From assembly GCA_026874595.1 (NCBI GenBank), contig CM049317.1:26444401-26508400 (forward strand): a stretch of DNA of 64,000 nt. The letters run 5' to 3'. The notes beneath the pieces were generated by a model that saw nothing but the letters and a program-made list of their open reading frames with translations, was not told where the DNA came from and did no database searches. Both the position numbers and the translations under genes were made by a program. Of the stretch, positions 13,901 to 26,927 are shown one piece after another; positions within the stretch are counted from its first letter, which is position 1; each line of letters begins with the position of its first letter. This DNA comes from Sipunculus nudus (lineage: Eukaryota; Annelida; Sipuncula; Golfingiida; Sipunculidae).

Positions 13901-15279
13901 CAACTGCTATATTCACCTCTAGCCTGCCATGTCAGATAAGGCTTTCATCCGCCAGGTTCTCTGACTGATAGTTCTTCATATCGACTCGAATATTTCTATT
14001 TCACTGCTCAGCTGGTGCGCTCCTTACCCGTCAGCCAGGTGTCTGATACATATATCATATTTAATGCTGCAGTGGTTTAAAAGCCCCACGAGAAAATGTG
14101 ATCTCATATGTCGTGCACGTTTGCTGCGTTTAAGCGTTTAAAATAAAATGTACTATGGGCCAGTTTGTAGCTGAATTAATTTGAATATATGAAACAAATA
14201 ATAAATAGAATGTCAGCGATAGGGAGACGATTATATTTGGACAGTCTAGTGAGAGGGACGCAAAAAGAAGGTCGGTTGTATTATGCATAATGAATTCAAG
14301 CATTTTTTTCTAAGTTTATATTGTTTGAATCATTGGCACAGCACTGACATTTTCAAGTTATTCATTTGTTTTCTTCAAACTCGGCTACATTTTATCAATT
14401 AGGGGTCAGAGAAAAATTCAATTCAAAACATGTTACAGGGCTGATATACGCTTTGCTTTAATAAAGTGAACAATTTTCCGGAACCGCACGTTTCCTAATT
14501 TGAGGGAGTCCAGGCACGCCATAGCGTCACGTGATACCTGTGACGCGAGCGGCTGGGTCTTCCCCGAGCTGTCTGGTTGCTGCGTGCGTTGTTATCGTAT
14601 GTCATGCTTTGTGAACATAGTCGAGAACAAACAATTCCTGTGTCGATGGCTTTCGTGACTGGTTCTTGTAAAAATAATTCAAATCTTCCATGTTCTTAAC
14701 CAGTGCCTCGCCTCGACTTATCTTTGTTGTCTTCAATATCATGTTTTGTGTCACCCAACATCATATACCCCGGGCATGTGACCTTTAAACACATGACTTA
14801 CGATGCTGTCAGAGATTACTTAAAAAGTAATCTGTTCCCCCCCCCCCCTAAAAAAAAGCTGTAAGAAAATAAGAGAGCTAGAATATGAGTATTTGCCGTT
14901 TATTCCGCGTCTTGAAATGTCCATAGGCATTGTTTGATGAGAAAATGGGGTACGGGAGAAAGCATCCACCCCCTTAATAAACACTCTCCTAAGCATCACC
15001 TGCGGGCTTCCCCCACCAATTAAACGGACATTTGAACTTACCACGGTGTGTTATAAATACATAAAAAAGAGTGTTGCCTTAATATATCATGGTATCTGCT
15101 AATGTTTCGTTCTTAAACCGTTTGCTTAATCCTGTTAAGAAGTGGAAATGAACTTGCACCTGTTGTGATAATTGGTCCAAACATAAACACTTCTGGCCGT
15201 ACCGCGCAACTTCACAAATGAAACGTTTTCAAGATTCAAACCGGTCCTTTCGTGTTTCTTCTCTCGTGTCCTTCGCAAT

Positions 15280-15420
15280 TAGGAGTTGTTCCGTAGTACA
15301 GGATCGGACCTCTGGCCATGCGGTCTTGTTATGTTAAACAGGCACACGTTTACTGACACTCAGAACCATAATATAGTGTAGAGCAGGTGAGCCGGAGAGA
15401 GTAAGTCCGTGTTCCGGAAT
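15280..15420 (+). repeat. Dispersed repeat family B, distal fragment
   Basis: Blocks GGATCGGACCTCTGGCCATG, TGACACTCAGAACCATAATA match 29135-29210 and 1105-1195. Confidence 0.6.
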
Positions 15421-17633
15421 GGTTTTATTTGTATTTCTAATAATTATTTGAATTTAGGTCATACAATAATTAAATCAACCATATATTATATGTTGACTTA
15501 AGTGACGATTATGAAGGCATTTTCGATTAAGAAGCATTTAACTGAGAGAACATTGAGGCAAATACGAGAAGACTGTAAAATGGATGACGGGTTTATGTTT
15601 AATCGGCTTCTTTTAAAATTATGAATTAAATAAAAATGTGTATATCCCTTAAAATTTGTGGGAACATGTTCCTCTGTCTTCCCTGGAGACGGCCCATGCT
15701 TGTGAGCAGAGCCACAGTATTTGGCTCACCTAGCTTCTCTACAACTGTATCAATATCATCTTGACTCTGGCATGGATGTACAGTTTCTGAGTATTATTCA
15801 CTGTGTCAGTGATAACCGCCGCCATCCAGTCTTGTCAAACTGGGGTATATCTGTGACACGTGACAATTTGTGGCAGCAATTTCAGGACAGGGGTCGATAC
15901 AGTACTTTCATATTCTGGATGGAAGTTCTGGGTATCTGTGTTTAAGATATGTGGTTTTGTATCTCAAGTAGATGTTACAAAAGCGTTCATGTGCGTTCTT
16001 ATCTACTCATGTGAACTTATATCCTTTTATGATTAAAACGACGCAGCAAATAACCATCCTCAAGCAGCCAAATTACGAGGATAGTGTGCAGCATGTATGC
16101 TCCTCATGCACTTATACACTGCAGCCGTGTCAGGTCTTCATTTGTTTTAACCGCTGCTTTGTAGAGCAAAGGTCTCTGGGTTACACCGCTAGGGTGGGCA
16201 AAGAGCAAAGAATCAATGAGACCAACGAGAGCGTGTATCGCATTGTATATATCATATTGTATATATCCACAAGTAGTCATTTAAAAACGAACCATTTTCG
16301 GATAGGCACCCTGGGACCGCCAGTACTACTTATCAGAACTGTCATAGATAAAAATCAAAATCTGTTACGTTTAAAGACAAAATAAAAACACCTGTTTACA
16401 TCTCACATACTCACACTTGCAAATATTACTTTTTCTTTGAAGTACATACCACAAACACACCCATGTTTGTGTAATTTAGCGTGAACAAATCTTTTCCAAT
16501 GTACTTAAACGGACTTCATGAAGTAACTGCAGTACATTGTTTGGGTCAAATTGTGACGCCATAAACCCTAACCAGGAGAGTCGTTATCTTGCAAGACCGA
16601 TTCTGCGCAATGGGTGCACAGAGATGGTTAAGACAGGGCGGCGCCACTGTCAATCCTAACAGGTACCCAGAACAAGGACTTCCGTTTACGGATTTCCTCA
16701 CTGGTCTCCTCGATCTTAAGATATTGTGGAACATTATGAATGAAGTATCTACCATGATAGCTAGTCAGCTTAAATCCCTAATATAAATTGCCCTCCTTGA
16801 TTATTGCTTTTTCCTTTCAGAGATTAAATTATTTTTTTCATAATTTTGGGTTGTATATTGACTCGATTTTTTATTCATTTATTTTAAAATTTATTTAATA
16901 ACCAAGCCATGTCGCTGACACAGAACAGTTAATTAAAATGCTTGAAACTGTAACGTAGAAAGATAATTAATCTGCAAGGTTCCGTACAGAATTAAATTTC
17001 CATAAAAGACATTTTACTTGAATGCCCTTGATCAATGATTATCCTTTAAAAAACAAAATAAAATTATGTTTTGCACTTCGATTTCTTACATTTTTCAAAA
17101 TTATAAAAAGTGAATGTATTTAAAAATGGTTGTAACCTCTAAAGCCAGCTATACATCTACCTTTTCTACAGAATATACCGTGTGTTTTGCTTACTTTCTG
17201 CACATATTAATGAACTTTAGGGAATTCCTGTCAGGAAAGATTCTTATAGCATATCTGTGATGGATGTGTTTGCTAGTTTATCTACAAGCTGTAAGTAAAC
17301 ACAGCAGTGTTGACAAATAAAAAAAAAACATGTATCCTAAGGTGGTTTGCATATATCCGGAAGTTGAACGATCACTAGCTGCAATTCGGCCTTAGCAAAG
17401 CTCTTGTTTGTCTGATTTGATCATTCTGGCGCCCCCCATTTGTTATAAACAAATGGACATAGACAAAATAAACAATCTGTGTGCATGATAATCGGCTAAA
17501 TTTTATAATATGTTCAAGGCCTTACCTGTAGTTATCAGAGGTTAGAAATCGTAATGGGCCACATCAGAACTCATAGCAGAATGTTAATGTCAGTCATTCA
17601 AAGAATAATAAAATCACCCTTTCTTTACTTCAG

Positions 17634-17852
17634 GTCGGGTTGACAGATCAAACCAAGTAAGGAACGAACAGCTTGATTTCACACAGGGATCATGAGTTCG
17701 ACATACACGTTTTGTTTGAAGTACCAGTACACCAGGGACTACATAATATAGAAAGGCAATGAGGAATACCACGGCTCCCAATTGGATGACTTTGCTGTGG
17801 TGCGGCGTATACGTTCTCAATATAAGCAAGGCTTCATACGTGTGGAAAACTG
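17634..17852 (+). CDS. THSD7: THSD7 exon 1: 5' UTR part, start codon, signal peptide (coding 17759-17852)
   Basis: The coding part is 31 codons plus 1 nt. The ATG at 17759 is the first in-frame Met after a TAA at 17744. Residues 10-22 (MTLLWCGVYVLNI) form a hydrophobic signal core and cleavage is likely after KAS. The exon ends ...SYVWKTG, matching the beginning of the mature vertebrate THSD7A chain. The donor is GTAAGT at 17853, phase 1. A pyrimidine-rich acceptor (TTTCTTTACTTCAG) ends at 17633, so this may be an internal exon with an untranslated exon further upstream. The 5' boundary is inferred, the coding part is firm. Intron 1 (17853-23192) is 5.3 kb. Confidence 0.88.
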
Positions 17853-20800
17853 GTAAGTTATTCTGTCACTCATTTGGCGAAATTCCCTTGAAATTTCGAA
17901 AAATATATCGTTTTTGCATCACATTTGTTAAAAGGATTTTATGTAAGTGGGAAGGCGCCATTGTACTTATCTCGCCAGTAATCATACTGGCCCTTATGTT
18001 CTCTTTCCTTCTGTCTGTCATTCTGTAATGACGTCCATTCCTGCCTAGTAACTGTCACATTGTCTTGTGTTGCTCTTATATCTTTATATTTCTTCTCCCT
18101 TCCTCTCACTCTTTCTCTATCACTCTCTCTCTTTTTCTGTACCTGCCATTCGTTTCTCTGTTTCTCTGTCTGTCTTTTCGCTACATCACTCTCCACATCC
18201 CTCTTTCTGTCTGCCGACGTCTGTTTCCTGCCCGTTTTTGGTTTGTCTTTGTCTTTTGTCTGTTCTGACGGTCTTCCTCTTTTGTCTGCCCCGATGTTTA
18301 TTCTGTATATGTTACAGCATTGTTTCATTTATTACATTGAAAAACAAATATATATTTCGTCTGCTATGAGTAGTAGGAATGATGTAAATTAACAACGTTA
18401 CTTTCAAAATTTAAAAAAGGACACTAGAAAAATGGTTAGTGAATACTGCAAGGCAGACGAGGCAGGAAGAACCGGGGTGTACGCCAGACAACCTCCTATG
18501 TTTTCATCCGCCGCAATCTTTTTGAAGGGTTTCAGACAAAATTTTGTGGCCTGCCCCCCCCCCCCCCCCACCCCCCGGCACACCCTTTCCCGGACCTGGG
18601 GACCTTTTTTTAGCATTTACTTTGGTCCTCTTTGGTCGGACCCCCCCCCCCTTTTTTTTTAAATCCTGGATCCGCCCTTGTGTAGTTGCCCTTTTTGATC
18701 GTTGGGGAATTAAGTTCGCGATATTTGTGAAAGGGGAATAATATTTAAATAATAATAAACCTTGTATGTTGAAAGATTATTATGTAAATGATATCAGATC
18801 TTTCGAATTATTTGCCATTAATGTAAATATTTTGCGTATAACCTTTGGTCCCCATCCAATTATTAAACATTTGCGCATATATTATTCGATATAATTGATT
18901 CATATATTAATTTGATAACTTGGTGTAGGTTTTCAATATGATGAGATCGCGAAAATCAAACCTTTGAGGAATACTGTCCAAATTGTTAATCGTGAAATTG
19001 TAACCTTACGAATGTTGGCCCAACGACAGGATGTGTTATACATCGCCACAGGTTTCAATAGAGTTCTTACATAAAACGTGCGAGGCCAGGGTAGTTGTTA
19101 GCAGGAAGTTCGGTAATCTGCGCAGAATTCACTTACTGAGATAGATTACACAGTAGGATGAATTAAATTGACTTACGGTTTCAATTACTGCTGAACAGGT
19201 GAGATCTAAACGGGCTAAAGGTTCAGCAGGAAACCCGGGACCAGCCACGGTGCTGCTCATTAAGTCACCGTCCCCACATAAACGGGTTACCAATGACTCC
19301 GCGGGGAGACTATATGTTAATCTCCTTGCTGCTTTCGCTTTCTTCTCGTGACCGCTTCAAAGAACCCGCAGACCTAGTATTAGCAAAGCCAATAGTTTAT
19401 AGTCCAATTTTTCCTTTGATTATGTTATATTGTATTTTTGGTGAATTGCACCATTACGTTATTATGGTTATCGATATTCTATATGAATACAAATATATAC
19501 AAATATTTATTTCTATGGCGCAGCTTATATAGTATGCAATAACATTTCTAAAGCGCTTTACAAATTGTATAATTCATTGTAAAATAATTAAAATAATTAA
19601 AAGACATACAAAGATATATTAAAAACATCACAGACACTATATCATTGAAAATGTCACACAATCAATGTATGATTTTTGACATAAAAATGTTTTCAAGTAC
19701 TTTTTAAATTCTGTTATGTTTTCAAGGCTCTTTAGTCTCTGTGGAAGAATATTCCAAAGTCTAGGGCCTGCAATTCTGATAGAACTCTTTGATGTTATGG
19801 TTGATATAATACCCAGAACTGGAAGATTACCATTCCTCTCTGAACGAAGATGTCTGGTGTGATTAGTCTCAATGATTCCTTTTAAATACTCTGGAGCAGA
19901 TCCTTTAACACATTGAAACAGAATAGTTAATACTTTTAACTGAATTCTCTCATTAATTTATAACAAGTGTAAATGTTTCATATGACCATTTATTATGTCG
20001 TACTTCCTGAGGCAGTAATGACCCTGCATGCCATATTTTGTATTTTCTGTAACCTGTTAAGCTCAGACGAAATAAGATATGTTATTTTTTCGCCGGCCTT
20101 TCTTCACAAATTTAAGATTTTACTCTATTTGACAACTGTATAAGGCAGCATTGCGTTATTTAAGATGCTCATCTCTGACCAGTTGGATAAGAATAAACAG
20201 ACGTAACTTTTTTATAGAGGATTTTGAAACGCTCTTAGGCTTGTCACTTCGTGTGACCAAAGCATCACCTTTAAGCTGCACAAAAACGAATGTAAATTAA
20301 TCAGTTGTTTTTACTATGGATATTTCAAGCTTAAATATTTTTCATCATGATTTTAGCAAATTAATTTTAACAGATTAGAGTATGAGAGAATTTTTCATTG
20401 ATTATAGGTCCAATATTCATTGGATATTAAATAGTTGAATAAAATGAATACAGTATATAAAACATATAGAATCGCTGAAAAAATAGTGCTTATATTTAGC
20501 ACTCTGGCGTGTGTATATACCTAAAAGTTTGAAAAAAAAATCTCTAAGGGCCAAACAATTTCATCCTTTCTGGGAATTTCTAATGATTTCACTCGTTTTT
20601 GCAGGACGTTTACCTTTCTGCCTTCAGTTTTTAAGTCCATTATCTACACCTCTGTGCTAAGACTTTGTAAAAGAAACCGTGTTTTTGTGTGATGTTTTAT
20701 AGATTGGTTCTTTCAGAACCGTTTATCCTCCTGTTGTTTCGTTTTTGTCACTGAGGTTTTGGTTATCATAATTCGCAATAACATATACTATACAATAGCC

Positions 20801-23800
20801 GTCAGGAAAACCATTGGTACTGTAAAACTGCAAGAAGGATATGACTAATTTATACGTTTGAGTATAATTAAAGTTTTATTGAAACTGACAGTTTGGGAGA
20901 TAAGAAATCTTGCGAAGTGTGCAGGCAATCGTAAATTCTATTAGTGCCGGGTTTTCTTTTTAGACCTTCGTAAAACTGCAAAGAACTGCATTTTTTTCCT
21001 ATTTGTATATATAAATACAGGTAACATCCTGTCAGCTTTTCGAAAACACAAAACCACTCGGCAGATGTTGTAACTATGAGAAAATAAACATTTATATTTA
21101 ATGAAGCCTAACAATTATGTGAATGACAAATGAGCACATCGTTAGATTTCAATCAGATGGCCCTCCGATAGCTCTGTTAATGAAACTGATGAACTATGGC
21201 AAAATTACACATGGACTTAGTTAAACATTACAGCAAGTATTTGCGGCATGCCTAACAACACTTAATTCATGAATCTGTTGAAGGAATATTGACTGCATTA
21301 GCATGGTGTTATTAGCATTGCCTGCTGACCGCGAAACTCAATTAAGTCAACAAAACATTTCAGCATCGTTATTGGTTTCCAGTGTAATGCATTGGCTGGA
21401 TGTATTAATTAGACAGATTCACTGACTCTATCTGGTGTTTGCATGATCAAATAGGTTTTGTGCGACAGAGGTTAGAACGAACCACGACAAATAAAATGGC
21501 CTCGTCAATCCAAAAAGATCCTTACAAGCTCCAGGCAGCCGTCCAATGCGTCAACTACACATTAATATTTTCTTCTGAACGATGGCTACGGATGCCACCA
21601 CATAACGTATTAATTTACCTCGAAGATATATGGGCCTCTTTTTCTCCCGATGATGTACTAGGCTTCTGCTTCTACTACTTTTAAAGTTGCATGGACTGGT
21701 TTTAGACTTCTATGAATAGTAAGGTTTAATCAAACTAATACCGTCATTGTCAAATGCTACTTGCAGAAACACGTGTGATTTATGTTAATAGATCTAAAGA
21801 CGCTATATAATTATATATTTTATTATAACATATCTTGTTTCACAATGTTTGTTTCAAATTTTAATTCACATCTGTCGTTAATCTTTAGAACATATTTTGT
21901 CTGGATATATCCTTTTAAACAGAAAAACTCATTGATACATAGATTAAAGGGACCGGCAGGACCCTTAGGTATGTAAAACATGTCATGGCAAAGGTATTTT
22001 TATTCTATAATTCTGAATATTGTTTAATAATGACGCAATTAAACTTTATTTAAACTTTCTTAAATTTGAAGGGTTCATGTAAAGCATGCAGAACAGGAAT
22101 TCTTTCATATAAACTAAATTCAGTTAAACGTTGACGTTTATATAATACAAATTTAGATTTTCAGAAAAAAATGATATTACATAATTAGCTGAGGCGTGTG
22201 TATCTTAACTTGGTTAAGATATGTTTATATTGTAAAATTGATGTTTTGTGTGTTTCCGAAGATTAATCAGGACACTAGGTGAATCCCCAGATGTGTCAAA
22301 TAGACATGTTGACATTCTGGGTTGTTGTTTAACAACCATTTGACAACCCTAAAGTTGTCGATGTGACAACCCTATGTTTTCTGTGCAGTGAGCGCTCAAA
22401 ATCCAAATCTACCTAAGGATTCCATGAAAAGGTTGGATCTTGTAATTTTAATGGTAAATCAGACAAATACGATATATGAAACTTGCTTCGGGTAACTTGC
22501 TCATAATATTGTTGATGATATAAAGTAAATTTAAGTCACATGACAGTAAAACATGAAGGACTCGGTAAACAATTTCCTCGTCCGGAAATGTTATCAGTCA
22601 GCAACGTCATCGCTCCCTGAACCGGAAGATTCGTGATACGCGACTGGTCCCTGTGTCTCTGTTCTAGAATTACCGCTACTGATTCGTAAAGATGAGTTAA
22701 AAACCACCAGTCGTTCCTTACTCTAGGCCGAAACATATGGTTTAAATTTATTTCGTCTTACCCATATATGTGTATATGTGTGTGTGTGTATGAGTCAAGA
22801 GACTCTGTAAATCATGAAAGCTGGTTAAATTGACCCAATCACCCTGTCGTTTCCATATATTTTATGTCTTAATAGGAATGTATATTATGCAAAAGAAAGG
22901 ATATCATATAAATCAAGAGCATAGTTTTATATTAGTATAAAACCGTATTGAATTCACGCAATTTATGTTGGGGAAATCGAATTCATCGAGACCTATGGTT
23001 ACTTTTTTGTAACCATTACGTTTTACATATGGTTATAAATATGAGCAAACTAATACGAATAGCAGATACATTTTGTTTTACCATTTTGTAGTACCGAGTA
23101 TGCGATGTGTGTGAACCAGTTATAACTAAAAATTATAAAATTGTAATTTAAACAACGTTGGGTAATTTATATCTATAATCATTTATTTTTAGGGACCTGG
23201 GGTGACTGTGACCACACACGTTGTGGAGAAGGAGGTGTACAATCAAGAGTAGTTTGGTGTACTCATGTTAAAGGCTGGAGTGTTGACGAAACAAACTGTG
23301 AAAATGGTTTCCGGCCGGAGAGTCAACGAGAATGTTTTAAGGTATGTCATCACCATAGCAACCAGGTGACATGGATAACCGGCCAATGGACAAAATGCAA
23401 ACCGTTGCTGGGACAACGTCTGTGTGCACAACCCACAGGAGTGCAAACGCGAAAAGTGTCATGTACCTTAATATGTCCAAATACTCCCATACCGGATTAT
23501 GTGTGTGAAAGTTTTCTGGAAAAACCTCCAACCAACAGGACTTGCCCGTTGCCGTGCCCGCAACGCTGTGTAACAACACGATATAGCGAGTGGAGCACTT
23601 GTTCGGGAGAATGTCCGAACAAATATAAAACAAGGCAGCGACAGATTATTATCCCGCCAAAAGATAATGGTAAAAAGTGTCCTTCCCTAGTAATAAAGAA
23701 GTCTTGTCGGGCGGAATGCACGGGTTCACCCAGGACTGGTCACATTTTCCGGGTAGGACCGTGGACAAATTGTACTGAATTCCCACGAAGGAGAAAGCTC

Positions 23801-25504
23801 AAGTACGAAACCGCCATATCTTCAGCCGTCGGTTTACAGATCCGGAATGTCACATGCGTTGATTCTAATGGCGACTACAAGTCAATGTCGTGAGTACATG
23901 TTTCATTTAGATTTAAGGTAAATTTGATAAATTCAAACGTAAAATGTATAAATATAACAAACAGACCTTTACGTCTGAGACTAGTGACGCACACTGTACT
24001 CTTGGGTCTCTGCTATGTTCGGGTCTAATGACCAAACATTGTTTTTTTTAAACCACATTATATGCCAGGGACGAGAAAATTGCCTATAAAGAATGTCTTT
24101 GACAGTGTAAAGACCCGAACGCTTAGTGCACATTTTCGCCAACATGTGGCGCCTGAGTGATAGGAAAAATCTAATTCTTATCGCCATCTGAATACCCATA
24201 ATATACTTGTCACTTTGTATAACAAATTTGTTATTTCAAACCATTTAGCAGAAACGAGGAAAATTAGAAAAGTAATGTCAAATATGGATAACGTGTATAA
24301 CGAGCATGTGTTTGCTGTCTGGAAAACCTCACAATGGGTGATCAATGTTTTTATTCATCAAATGTTCAGGTGTTCAACATACCTTTTTAAAGAAAGTGAA
24401 GACATGCAATGCAAAATTTAAAAATTTGCAAAAAAAAAGTGTATTGTACATTGGAATTTATACCGATAAAGCTTATTACAAAGAGTTAATGCTAGTTTTA
24501 TTTATGAAGACATGAAGGAAAACATGCAAGCACACGTCAAAACTGGACCGATTGCATCTCTGTGGATGTGTAGAAAATCCTCATGTCATTCCAAATTGAT
24601 TGATTCTTAGTAGTTGTCACATTTTTTATTTTATATTCAATTTTTCAATGTTTAAGTTTCATTTCATGTTTCAACACTCACGTCGATCCCGAAATTTCAT
24701 AAATATCTTTATGCATAAGATTTTGTCATTGGCCGCTCACGGATATGATATATTCTCTTCCTAGAAATATTCCTAGACATATATTCGAGATTATAGGGTA
24801 CAGATTTGGATGGTATATATTCGTCATATAAAGAGATGTGAATGTATCATCATGGTCCAATTTTCATCAACTGCATAGACATTGGCACCTGACGGCTTGT
24901 TATATGTAGTTAATCCCCTATGTATATGATTGAGATGAAATGGCAAAAGCCATCACATTAAAAGGGATGTACCCTTTACATTAAGCATAACCGTCAGCCA
25001 AGGAACCAGACAATGCCAGCCCACGCCATGCGGGTATCATGAACCCAGATGTGATATACAGACCGGTGTCCAAACGACCCTTATATGTACCCCATGCTCA
25101 TATAGAGAGCAGCAACTTTGACCGAGCTATTATGGAAGATATCATCTTCATGATAGGAAAGACTTGATAACAATGGAGACCCCGAGACATCAGCGGGTCT
25201 TGTAACTATGGTGTTTTGTTGGAATAAATGTCACGCGTGATCCAGCCCGAGATGAACGACGGAGCGTTATCGCTCCCAGACTACATACGTCACCCACGTG
25301 ATTATCAACATCCCGCACCGCATCCATGATACAGAAGCATCTCCGATATGAATTGTCCGCCATCAACTCTCTTACCTTCGACATGAATAAATATAACACA
25401 AATGTTATTTCATTACGTTTTAATTTTGGATAAAATTACAAAAAATAAATGGAAGGCCAAAGCTTTTCACGTAAAACGCGTTTTCTGATGTATTGATAAC
25501 CTGT

Positions 25505-25565
<61 letters not shown>

Positions 25566-25934
25566 TGCCGCTTGATTAATACAAATACAATATTTTAACA
25601 GAATATTGTTTGTCGGCTTTTCTTTCAGCAGAGGGATAAACCTCTGATATTTGAACATGACGTTATGTATCTATTTATTTAGTAGGATGTGCCTTGAGCA
25701 AATGAAACCAGCTTTGAGATTTATGAAGTTAGCTTGCTGAATGTGGCACTTAGAATGTACTTTGTCACGTGCCCTCTTTTCATACGCCATTGCCATTGCA
25801 GGCATGCCAAAGTTAAATGACCGAACAAAGTGCTCTGAAAAAAAAGAGAAGCCTTCTCTAAAAATAAAGAGTGAAAAAAGAGGTAAACTAAATACAGTTT
25901 TCCCTTTTTCACAGAATGAATAAAATGTATATAT

Positions 25935-25992
<58 letters not shown>

Positions 25993-26861
25993 CATTTTAA
26001 ACATTCTTGGTCACAATCTGCTCATTTCCACACATCAAATTCGGAAGAGTTTACCTTCATGTTCTACATGGACTGTCATGCTAAGAGAGAAATAGTACAT
26101 CTCTGAAACTCTATTATTTAAACAATGAAAGAAAAAAGTTACAAAAAACAGTGAAAAAAGAGTAATTATCATCATTTTCAATAAATCCTGAAAAAAAGAT
26201 GATTTAAAAAATGTAAGTTGACAAACCTGCATTGGTGTTAAATTGTCGTTGCTGCTAGGGTGTTTGGTCAAAGTTATTTAAAAAAGAGTTACAGAGAATC
26301 ATAATGATTTCTGATTTAAAGAAGAATCGTTTTTGTGGCTTTGCTGAATGAAATATAACATCTGAAGGGCTTTAGCGAAACTTCATCGATGGATTACGCG
26401 CCTGAGCAGCTTCATTCATTTTGTCGTCTAAAGCATTTGATGGCATCACGTTTACCCGGATATTTCAGTCTCCATGGATATCGCGTTCTGATAGACCTGC
26501 TTCCTACACTATTATGGCTCGTCAGTTCCATAGATTTCTTGTTCATTCTCCTTTACACAACATCAAAGTAGCACTCATGTTTTCCGGCACAATTAAGTAT
26601 GAAAGTTTCGATTGCTACAATTTAATCTCAAACGAACTGTTAAGTTTTCCTCCATTTCTATTATTGCAATACAATAAGATTTACCCTTCGCACGTAAACT
26701 TCATGCAGGTGCAAGTAATCCCCTACTTCTCCAGTTGTGCAGCAGGCGTTTACATTTAACACTTTAGCACGTTGAGGTCGGTTCTATCTCAGAACCCAGG
26801 TAACTCATCGGGCCTGATACATTACAGTTAAGGACTAAGAGACCGCATATTAAGACAGGTG

Positions 26862-26927
<66 letters not shown>

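Larger units (their letters stand above)
1..17633. other. Non-coding region upstream of THSD7
   Basis: I find no supportable gene in this 17.6 kb. Open frames are at most about 140 codons, fall in repeats or low-complexity sequence, and lack domain motifs or a splice-compatible chain. It holds (TA)n and (CT)n microsatellites, dispersed repeat families A and B, GAGTC-rich repeat tracts and short G- or C-runs. The THSD7 promoter and any untranslated first exon are probably here, but I cannot place them. Confidence 0.7.
17853..23192 (+). other. THSD7 intron 1
   Basis: This phase-1 GT-AG intron of 5,340 nt contains a polypyrimidine-rich tract (18080-18290), a C-run dispersed repeat (18550-18680), a GCGAA-type repeat (18940-19020), a decayed antisense LINE 3' end (19505-20190) and a non-repetitive homeodomain-core-rich stretch (21110-21430). 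No second gene is apparent. Confidence 0.88.

Noticed and set aside
15972-16385. 137-codon plus-strand frame upstream of the gene
   Set aside because: Composition is unbiased, no domain or signal is visible, and there is no supporting exon chain. It cannot be supported as a gene.
17939-18328. 129-codon minus-strand frame rich in Arg/Lys/Glu, with plus-strand partners
   Set aside because: It is the reverse of a polypyrimidine low-complexity tract in intron 1. Charge bias comes from GA repeats.
26421-26759. 112-codon plus-strand frame in intron 2
   Set aside because: No recognisable motif, no flanking splice logic and overlapping alternative frames. Most likely chance.
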